Source: Burkholderiales bacterium
GTDB lineage: Bacteria > Pseudomonadota > Gammaproteobacteria > Burkholderiales > Burkholderiaceae
Reading direction: 5' to 3'
DNA: 64,000 bases
Assembly: GCA_021287185.1 (NCBI GenBank)
Contig: JAJTAZ010000017.1
Span: 27,701 to 91,700, forward strand
The stretch's first letter is position 1. Every line of letters starts with the position of its first letter. A program made the translations under genes and the position numbers. The notes under the pieces were generated by a model, which worked only from the letters and a program-made list of their open reading frames with translations, was not told the origin of the DNA and searched no databases. Of this stretch, positions 57,911 through 64,000 are shown piece by piece.

Positions 57911-58804
57911 ATGACATACCCCATCGTTTTGAGTTTTAATGCACACGACCCCACCGGCGGCGCGGGCATCGCTGCGGACGCGCTCACTTGCGCGAGTTTA
58001 GAGACCTGCGCATTTACGGTTGCCACCGCACTGCTGGCGGGAGATTTCTCACGCTTGGAATCGGTCGTGCCCTTGGATGCCGACTGGATAGATGACCAAG
58101 CGCGCACCTTGCTTGAGGATTCGGTGGTTCATGCAATTAAAATCGGCGTGTTGCCCGACATGCAAATTGTGCGCGTGATTGCCGAAATCATGGCAGACTA
58201 TCCCGATGTGCCCGTGATTCTCGCGCCGTCGATTTTGGTCGCAGATGATGACGAATCCAACAGCTCTGAGGAAATCATAGCTGCCACGCATGATTTATTA
58301 TTGCCGAACGCCAATTTATTGGTGGCACAACGTCACCTATTGCGCCAACTCGCAGAGGTCAAGCACGACTTTTCGTCGATTGAACAAGAACACCCGCAAT
58401 TGCTCGCCAATGCGCATGCACAGGCTTTATTGTCAACGGGTTGCGAGTACATCTTCGCCACCGATGCCCGATCGCCCGACAGCCAAGTTGTGCACCAACT
58501 GTTTTCATCCGATGGACTGCTGCGCACCGACACCACGCCGCGCCTGAAAGACGCATTTCTGGGCGCAAACAGTACGCTGTCGGCGGCGATTAGCGCATTG
58601 ATTGCCCACGGACAACCGACACCACAAGCCATCGGCGAAGCACTCGAATACACATGGCAAACCCTGCGCTTTGGCATCAGCATGGGCATGGGTAAAAAAA
58701 TTCCCGATCGTTTTTACTGGACGCGCCAATCCGAAAACGAGCCCGAAGAAATCGAGCAAACGCCAAATAAACGCCCTGCGCCTTCATCGAATACTTTGCA
58801 ATAA
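57911..58804 (+). CDS. ThiD-like ribokinase-fold protein with altered active site
   Basis: A 297-residue protein. The start VLSFNAHDPTGGAGIAADAL is that of HMP/HMP-P kinase ThiD. But the C-terminal anion-hole motif GTGC, which carries the catalytic Cys in ThiD, is replaced by GANS in FLGANSTLSAAISALI. The NLxE-type central motif is also degenerate. The C-terminal 30 residues are a polar, Glu/Pro/Asn-rich tail. It may have lost HMP-P kinase activity or changed substrate. The rubredoxin / ThiD-like / hemL neighbourhood is conserved in Burkholderiales from memory. Confidence 0.75.
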   Translation: MTYPIVLSFNAHDPTGGAGIAADALTCASLETCAFTVATALLAGDFSRLESVVPLDADWIDDQARTLLEDSVVHAIKIGVLPDMQIVRVIAEIMADYPDVPVILAPSILVADDDESNSSEEIIAATHDLLLPNANLLVAQRHLLRQLAEVKHDFSSIEQEHPQLLANAHAQALLSTGCEYIFATDARSPDSQVVHQLFSSDGLLRTDTTPRLKDAFLGANSTLSAAISALIAHGQPTPQAIGEALEYTWQTLRFGISMGMGKKIPDRFYWTRQSENEPEEIEQTPNKRPAPSSNTLQ

Positions 58805-58818
58805 CACGGCAGCTTAAT

Positions 58819-58945
58819 GTAGGGTGGGCATTGCCCACGACTGTTGCCCTCGATTAACATCAAATTTTTTAAATATTCATACGCACATACGCACTCTACT
58901 CAAAACCCCAATTGGAAATATATCGGTGGGCATTGCCCACCCTAC
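58819..58945. repeat. Inverted pair of GTAGGGTGGGCA repeats before hemL
   Basis: GTAGGGTGGGCATTGCCCAC (58819-58838) and its near-perfect inverse at 58926-58945 (one mismatch) flank 87 bases. Each arm is itself palindromic (TGGGCA/TGCCCA). The arrangement is MITE-like, without coding capacity. hemL starts 16 bases after the right arm. Confidence 0.75.
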
Positions 58946-58960
58946 TCGAAAGACCCAACC

Positions 58961-60247
58961 ATGACTGACCAAAACCAAGCCTTATTTGACCGCGCCCAAA
59001 TCACCACCCCTGGGGGTGTCAACTCACCCGTGCGCGCATTCCGCTCCGTTGGCGGTACGCCACGCTTTATCAAACACGCCAAAGGCGCGTATTTCTGGGA
59101 CGAAAACGACACCCAATACATCGACTACATCGGTTCATGGGGTCCGATTATTGTCGGCCACGCCAACCCACGCGTGGTCAAAGCCGTACAAGAAGCCGCC
59201 GAAAAAGGTTTGGGCTACGGCGCACCGACCCGCGCTGAAGTTGAAATCGCCGAAAAACTCTGCGCGATGTTGCCGCAACTCGAACAGGTGCGCCTCGTGT
59301 CTTCAGGCACAGAAGCGACCATGAGTGCGATACGCCTCGCCCGTGGTTTTACGGGGCGCGATTTATTGGTCAAATTTGAAGGCTGTTACCACGGACATTC
59401 CGACAGTCTCTTGGTCAAAGCAGGTTCGGGTTTGCTCACATTTGGCAACCCATCCTCGGCAGGCGTGCCACAAGCCGTGTCCAAAGACACACTGGTTTTG
59501 CCGTACAACGATGTCGAAGCATTACAGACATTGTTCAAAGAAAAAGGCGACGCGCTGGCGTGTGTGATTTTAGAGCCGATTGCAGGCAATATGAACTTCG
59601 TGCGCGCTTCAACCGAATTCATGCAAACCTTGCGCGAGTTGTGCACGAAACACGGTACGGTTTTGATTATCGACGAAGTGATGACGGGCTTTCGTGTCGG
59701 ACTGCACTGCGCGCAAGGTGTGTATGGCGTTCAAGCCGACATCACCACACTCGGTAAAGTCATCGGCGGCGGTATGCCTGTGGCGGCGTTTGGCGGGCGT
59801 GCCGACATCATGGCGCACATGGCTCCGCTCGGTGGCGTGTATCAGGCAGGCACATTGTCGGGCAATCCCGTCGCGGTCGCTGCTGGCATGACCACGTTAG
59901 AAATCATTTCTGAACCATTGTTCTATGAGAAACTGTATGAGCACACGCGTCAGCTGATGAACGGATTGGAGTATGCCGCCAAAGTCGCAGGCGTGCCGTT
60001 CTCCACCGATTGTCAGGGCGGGATGTTTGGCTTATTTTTTGCTGAAACCCCACCGAAATCATTTGCCGACATGATGGCATCACGCACCGACCTATTCCCT
60101 GCATTTTTCCACGCCATGCTCGATGAGGGCGTGTACCTTGCACCCTCGGCATTTGAAGCAGGGTTTGTGTCGGCAGCACACACCGAGGAAGACATGATGC
60201 AAACGATTGTGGCGGCTGAGAAGGCATTTGCTAAGTTGAAGGTTTGA
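58961..60247 (+). CDS. hemL: Glutamate-1-semialdehyde 2,1-aminomutase
   Basis: A 428-residue protein from the ATG at 58961 ([13 protein letters not shown]); the open frame upstream runs over a repeat. [28 protein letters not shown] and the PLP lysine in [18 protein letters not shown] are present. It makes 5-aminolevulinate in the C5 heme pathway, matching hemH elsewhere in the window. Confidence 0.96.
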   Translation: MTDQNQALFDRAQITTPGGVNSPVRAFRSVGGTPRFIKHAKGAYFWDENDTQYIDYIGSWGPIIVGHANPRVVKAVQEAAEKGLGYGAPTRAEVEIAEKLCAMLPQLEQVRLVSSGTEATMSAIRLARGFTGRDLLVKFEGCYHGHSDSLLVKAGSGLLTFGNPSSAGVPQAVSKDTLVLPYNDVEALQTLFKEKGDALACVILEPIAGNMNFVRASTEFMQTLRELCTKHGTVLIIDEVMTGFRVGLHCAQGVYGVQADITTLGKVIGGGMPVAAFGGRADIMAHMAPLGGVYQAGTLSGNPVAVAAGMTTLEIISEPLFYEKLYEHTRQLMNGLEYAAKVAGVPFSTDCQGGMFGLFFAETPPKSFADMMASRTDLFPAFFHAMLDEGVYLAPSAFEAGFVSAAHTEEDMMQTIVAAEKAFAKLKV

Positions 60248-60317
60248 GTTTGAACCGATGGCACGTGCAAGACAAAAAGAACAAAATAGAACGTTTTGCC
60301 CACCTATTAATTGACTG

Positions 60318-60404
60318 GTCATTGCGAGCGCAGCGTGGCAATCCATCGACTAACGTTGTATTGATTTGGCGTATTGTGGATTGTCGCGTTGCGCTCGCAA
60401 TGAC
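60318..60404. repeat. Intergenic repeat family 1, copy D (full element)
   Basis: The 87-base element starts GTCATTGCGAGCGCAGCG, has GCAATCCA and TGGATTGTCGCG inside, and ends GCTCGCAATGAC. It lies in the 221-base gap between hemL and the ABC transporter gene, which shows nothing else. Confidence 0.8.
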
Positions 60405-60468
60405 CATCCCAACCCACCACCCCAATTCAGGGTAAAATCACGCTTTAAAATACACAATAATAAAGCCC

Positions 60469-62304
60469 ATGAACGCAATTTTTCACTGGTTCGAATCGCG
60501 CATCAATCCCTACCCCGACACCGACCCCACACCACCACAGGCGGGGTTGTTGCCGTTTATCCTGTCCTGCACGCAGGGTCTGCGCCCATGGATTTTTTTA
60601 TTGATGTTTTTGACCGCAGGCATTGGCGCGTTTGAGGCGTATTTGTTTCAAATGATGGGGCAGATGGTGGATTGGCTCACACATTTATCCCCCGCGCAGT
60701 TGTGGGAGCAAAAGCGCAGCGCGATTGTGCTGATGCTGATTGCAGTTGCCATCAGTCCGCTGTGGGTGTTTTTTTCTTCGGCGGTGAAGTTTCAAACTTT
60801 GCAGGGGAATTTTCCGATGCGTTTGCGTTGGAATTTTCACCGTTTGATGCTCAATCAAAGTTTGGGCTTTTATCAAGATGAGTTCGCGGGGCGGGTCTCG
60901 GCGAAGGTGATGCAAACCGCGCTGGCAGTGCGTGATACGGTGCATATTTTTGCCGACATGCTGGTGTATGTGTTGGTTTATTTTTTGACCATGGGTGTGA
61001 TTTTAATCGGCTTTGATGGCTGGTTGGTGGTTCCGTTTATCGCTTGGATGACCTTGTTTGTGTTGGCGATGCGCCACTTCATCCCGCTTTTGCGCAGCAC
61101 CGCCGAGCGTCAGGCGGATGCGCGCTCGTTGATGTCAGGGCGCGTCACCGATGCGTACAGCAATATTGCCACGGTAAAATTGTTCTCACACGGGCGACGT
61201 GAGTCCGACTATGCACGCTCTGCCATGCGTGAATTTATGGGTACGGTTCATGCGCAGATGCGCTTGGTCACGCAATTGGAAACCACCAACCACGCCATCA
61301 ATATGCTGTTGATTGGCAGCACGGCAGCACTGGGTTTGTGGCTGTGGCAACAGGGTGAAATCGGCGTGGGCGCACTCGCGGCAGCGACCGCGATGACCTT
61401 GCGTTTAAATGGTTTATCACACTGGATTATGTGGGAGACCGCGCAGTTGTTCGAGAACATCGGTACGGTGCAAGACGGCATGAACACTTTGTCCAAACCG
61501 CACACGGTTTTAGATGCGCCTAATGCCAAGCCTTTACAAGTCACGCACGGGGCGATTGAATTCAAAGATGTGCAATTCAACTACGGTGCGAACAAACCTT
61601 TATTAGAGCATTTGAATTTATCAATTCAATCGGGCGAAAAAATCGGTTTAGTCGGACGTTCAGGTGCAGGCAAATCGACGATTGTGAATTTGCTGTTGCG
61701 CTTTTATGATTTAAACAGTGGACACATCAGCATTGATGGGCAAGACATTTGTAGCGTTACCCAAAATTCTTTGCGTGCAAAAATCGGCATGGTGACACAA
61801 GACACTTCGCTGCTGCATCGTTCGGTGCGCGACAACATCACCTACGGCAAACCCGATGCGAGCGATGCACAGATGGTACAAGCCGCGCAACGTGCGCAAG
61901 CCCACGAATTCATCAGCACACTCTCGGATGCGAAAGGACGAACAGGCTATGATGCGCATGTCGGCGAGCGCGGGGTCAAACTCTCAGGCGGACAACGCCA
62001 ACGCATCGCGATTGCCCGTGTGATGCTCAAGGATGCACCCATTCTGTTACTCGACGAAGCGACCAGCGCGTTGGATTCGGAAGTAGAAAGCGTGATTCAA
62101 GAAAGTTTGTACGAATTGATGCAAGGCAAAACTGTGATTGCCATCGCCCATCGTTTATCAACCATTGCCGCGATGGACAGGCTGATTGTATTGGATGAAG
62201 GACGAATTATTGAGCAAGGCACACACGCAGAATTATTGGATAAAAATGGTTTGTACGCACGGCTGTGGACACATCAGAGTGGTGGCTTTTTGGGTGAAGA
62301 ATAA
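60469..62304 (+). CDS. ABC exporter, fused permease and ATPase (MsbA-like)
   Basis: A 611-residue half-transporter. Six membrane segments lie in about residues 35-330. The ATPase domain has Walker A GRSGAGKST, signature LSGGQRQRIAIAR, Walker B APILLLDEATSALD and the H-loop AHRLST. The fold is the type I exporter of lipid A, lipids, peptides or drugs; the substrate is not shown. A clean terminator follows. Confidence 0.9.
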   Translation: MNAIFHWFESRINPYPDTDPTPPQAGLLPFILSCTQGLRPWIFLLMFLTAGIGAFEAYLFQMMGQMVDWLTHLSPAQLWEQKRSAIVLMLIAVAISPLWVFFSSAVKFQTLQGNFPMRLRWNFHRLMLNQSLGFYQDEFAGRVSAKVMQTALAVRDTVHIFADMLVYVLVYFLTMGVILIGFDGWLVVPFIAWMTLFVLAMRHFIPLLRSTAERQADARSLMSGRVTDAYSNIATVKLFSHGRRESDYARSAMREFMGTVHAQMRLVTQLETTNHAINMLLIGSTAALGLWLWQQGEIGVGALAAATAMTLRLNGLSHWIMWETAQLFENIGTVQDGMNTLSKPHTVLDAPNAKPLQVTHGAIEFKDVQFNYGANKPLLEHLNLSIQSGEKIGLVGRSGAGKSTIVNLLLRFYDLNSGHISIDGQDICSVTQNSLRAKIGMVTQDTSLLHRSVRDNITYGKPDASDAQMVQAAQRAQAHEFISTLSDAKGRTGYDAHVGERGVKLSGGQRQRIAIARVMLKDAPILLLDEATSALDSEVESVIQESLYELMQGKTVIAIAHRLSTIAAMDRLIVLDEGRIIEQGTHAELLDKNGLYARLWTHQSGGFLGEE

Positions 62305-62361
62305 TCACCATCTCCGCACCGGCCTGTAATCAAAAATCGACTCAATTTTCAATCAAAATAC

Positions 62362-62395
62362 AAAAATCCAACTGATTAAAGTCAGTTGGATTTTT
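62362..62395. terminator. Bidirectional terminator
   Basis: AAAAATCCAACTGA (62362-62375), loop TTAAAG, TCAGTTGGATTTTT (62382-62395): a perfect 14-bp stem with T-runs in both directions. It separates the convergent ABC exporter and OmpA-family genes. Confidence 0.88.
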
Positions 62396-62452
62396 AAAGT
62401 GGTTTGATTGCTCAAGTCCACACTGCAAAAGCAATGCGTTTAAGCAAATCAC

Positions 62453-63256
62453 TTATTGTTTGACCGAACCATTGATTGCAATCTCAACCCGACGATTCTG
62501 TTGCAAACAAGCAATCACCGAAGCAGATTTAGGTCCATTACAAGTGGCCAAAGGTTGTGTGGAACCCACACCTGTTGCTGTAATTAGGTGGGCAGGCACA
62601 CCCTGAGCCACTAAGTAAGCCTTGACTGTATTGGCACGCGCTTGAGACAACATCAAGTTTGAAGCCACAGAACCAATCCGATCGGTATGACCCGTCACGG
62701 CAATCGATTCCAAGTTATAACCTTTACGAATTTGTTGGCTCAAACGCTCTAATTTCATACGCCCCTCTGGTTGTAAATCATTTAAGGATGATTTACCAAA
62801 AGCGAACAAACCATCGGCACCCAGTGAAACATTGTGAGCAGGTTGCTTCTGCGCAGGATTCACGAAACGCGCGCACTCGGGTGTGTTCCAATACGTACCT
62901 TTGGTTTTATTGTACTCATCAAAATGCACTTGGTATTGGCAAGTCAGATATGAGCCATCTGGTTTCTTAAAGTTAAAAATATAATCCCACTGTTTGGGAC
63001 CAAACAAACCATCTGAGAAATGTGGGTACTGGATAATTGAGCGTACTTGATTCTTAGTTAGCCCTAAGCCCATGCTGCGCACGTGCATCGGATCCATAAT
63101 CGCGCCCGATTTTAACCACGCACGATCCATGTCTGGAAACACCACATCTTGGGTATCTGAGTTATCAAACGAAATCGCCTGTGCCGAGACCTGCATGGAG
63201 CAAGTAGCCCCCACCAATGCAAGTACCATACCCCACTTTGAGTATACGTTTATCAT
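62453..63256 (-). CDS. BamE-like plus OmpA-like envelope protein
   Basis: A 267-residue protein. Residues 1-26 are a signal peptide ending VSAQA, with no lipobox. Residues about 55-135 resemble the SmpA/BamE fold (GLTKNQVRSIIQYPHFSDGLFGPKQWDYIFNF). Residues about 150-262 are an OmpA/MotB peptidoglycan-binding domain (TGHTDRIGSVASNLMLSQARANTVKAYL and the NRRVEI end). It would sit in the periplasm holding the cell wall. It lies directly downstream, on the same strand, of the trimeric autotransporter gene. Confidence 0.88.
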   Translation of the reverse strand: MINVYSKWGMVLALVGATCSMQVSAQAISFDNSDTQDVVFPDMDRAWLKSGAIMDPMHVRSMGLGLTKNQVRSIIQYPHFSDGLFGPKQWDYIFNFKKPDGSYLTCQYQVHFDEYNKTKGTYWNTPECARFVNPAQKQPAHNVSLGADGLFAFGKSSLNDLQPEGRMKLERLSQQIRKGYNLESIAVTGHTDRIGSVASNLMLSQARANTVKAYLVAQGVPAHLITATGVGSTQPLATCNGPKSASVIACLQQNRRVEIAINGSVKQ

Positions 63257-63292
63257 AATTAATCCTTTAATTCAAAATAAGTTCATGTGTCT

Positions 63293-63324
63293 TGCACACG
63301 ACCTGTGAATACAGACCGTGTGCA
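63293..63324. repeat. Stem-loop between the autotransporter and OmpA-family genes
   Basis: TGCACACG (63293-63300) and CGTGTGCA (63317-63324) enclose a further CTGT/ACAG stem. No T-run follows on the minus strand, so it may be a processing or stability element rather than a terminator. Confidence 0.45.
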
Positions 63325-63342
63325 TTGATTGCATTGGTTGTA

Positions 63343-64000
63343 TCAATTACCGCCAAACGAGAAGCCTGCACCGACGCGAACCAATGCGCCGCCGCCACCA
63401 GAACCCCAAGCCACACCCGCATGCATCGTTGTGCGACCATTATCTGAACGTTTCAACAAGTTAAAGCCAACCCCATAACCGCCGTTGTAATACGCAGTAC
63501 CACCACTCAAGTGATACGTACCAGGTTCAACTGGAGTCACCACCGCCAAAGCCGCAGAAGCCGCAATACCGCCTGAGAGTTTGTCTTCAACATTGCTGAT
63601 GTGATTGGCCACGTTTTTGAGTTGACCGACATTCACCGCATCTGTATCTTTCACACCAGCCGCGACATTCTCAATCACATTGCCACCCATATTCACAGTT
63701 GCACCTTCAGCCACTGTAATGCTTTGGCTCACATTGACATTCTTCACATCAATGTTGTCAGACAACTTGATTTGAACGCCATTGGCAGTGGTTGTGGTGA
63801 CGATGTTTTTATCGCCAGTAATCGCCACAGTGTCGCCCAACTTGCGATTGACCGCCGTGCCACTGTCTGCACTGAAGTTCAACCCTTTGTCCAAAGTCGT
63901 GTTGATATTGGTAATATCAGTGGTGTTTTTAGCAATATTGGTCGTATTTTGATCAACTTGCTGATTGGTCGCATACAACTGGCTGCCATTGACCGCATCG
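63343..64000 (-). CDS. Trimeric autotransporter adhesin (YadA-like), C-terminal part (runs off right edge)
   Basis: The frame is open from the right edge, reading DAVNGSQLYATNQQV, to the stop at 63343; the N-terminus is missing. DAVNGSQLYATNQQV and DTDAVNVGQLKNVANH are YadA neck and stalk motifs. The C-terminal about 70 residues (PVEPGTYHLSGGTAYYNGGYGVGFNLLKRS to FSFGGN) form the membrane anchor beta strands ending in the usual short C-terminal strand. It is exported through its own trimeric barrel and displayed on the surface for adhesion or aggregation. Confidence 0.9.
   Translation of the reverse strand, partial: DAVNGSQLYATNQQVDQNTTNIAKNTTDITNINTTLDKGLNFSADSGTAVNRKLGDTVAITGDKNIVTTTTANGVQIKLSDNIDVKNVNVSQSITVAEGATVNMGGNVIENVAAGVKDTDAVNVGQLKNVANHISNVEDKLSGGIAASAALAVVTPVEPGTYHLSGGTAYYNGGYGVGFNLLKRSDNGRTTMHAGVAWGSGGGGALVRVGAGFSFGGN

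Noticed and set aside
49789..60404. CRISPR-like reading of the dispersed GTCATTGCGAG repeats
   Set aside because: Copies are kilobases apart, contain inverted arms and no regular spacers; no cas genes are present.

Overview
The window looks like chromosome of a betaproteobacterium, most likely Burkholderiales, with moderate to low GC for that group. This is inferred from gene content and order: pilB-pilC-pilD-coaE-zapD-yacG in one run, a YceF-type Maf gene beside a tetrapyrrole-type methylase and divergent from yceD-rpmF-plsX, a full isc cluster, a rubredoxin / ThiD-like / hemL neighbourhood, and rplU-rpmA close to obgE-proB. I cannot name the genus. No rRNA, tRNA, CRISPR array, transposase, integrase or phage gene was seen. 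No stretch longer than about 300 bases lacks a gene.

Layout. 1-574: 5' part of an HtrA-type periplasmic protease, running off the left edge. 841-4875: a circularly permuted ATP-grasp / alpha-E / transglutaminase cluster interrupted by an AT-rich exported protein. 5078-10764 (minus): yacG, zapD, coaE, pilD, pilC, pilB, followed by a CBS-domain membrane protein and ispB. 13360-24392 (minus): a small AT-rich orphan, lon, ypfJ, rlmB, an MscS channel, a phospholipase D-like protein, an RsmB/NOP methyltransferase, purN, another AT-rich orphan, a tetrapyrrole-type methylase and maf. 24447-26404 (plus): yceD, rpmF, plsX. An orphan ParA-like ATPase then sits where fabH-fabD-fabG would often follow. 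27609-37251: mutL with endonuclease motifs, a DUF3916-like gene, tyrS, rpiA, a GAF regulator with aldehyde dehydrogenase and DUF779, a YkvA protein, tadA and a PD-(D/E)XK-like orphan. 37296-44515: proB, obgE, a divergent MFS transporter, rpmA, rplU, recN, nadK. 44679-49423 (plus): hrcA, hemH, a TRIC/YicG protein and a YgiB-YgiC-DUF350 operon. 49426-55867 (minus): iscR-iscS-iscU-[orf]-iscA-[methyltransferase-like]-hscB-hscA-fdx. 56094-62304: cystathionine beta-lyase, a CWC protein, rubredoxin, a ThiD-like kinase, hemL and an ABC exporter. 62453-64000 (minus): a BamE-like/OmpA-like lipid-envelope protein and the C-terminal part of a trimeric autotransporter, running off the right edge.

Themes. 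Most genes are housekeeping: Fe-S assembly, heme synthesis, type IV pilus assembly, translation, DNA repair and cell division. Into this compact background about eight single AT-rich genes of unknown function have been inserted between otherwise conserved neighbours (2304, 13360, 22568, 26421, 29503, 36667, 47449 and 53273). Two short palindromic repeat families occupy several of the remaining gaps. The best candidates for undescribed biology are the two genes embedded in the isc operon, the orphan ParA, the PD-(D/E)XK orphan, and the ThiD-like protein that has lost the kinase active-site Cys loop.
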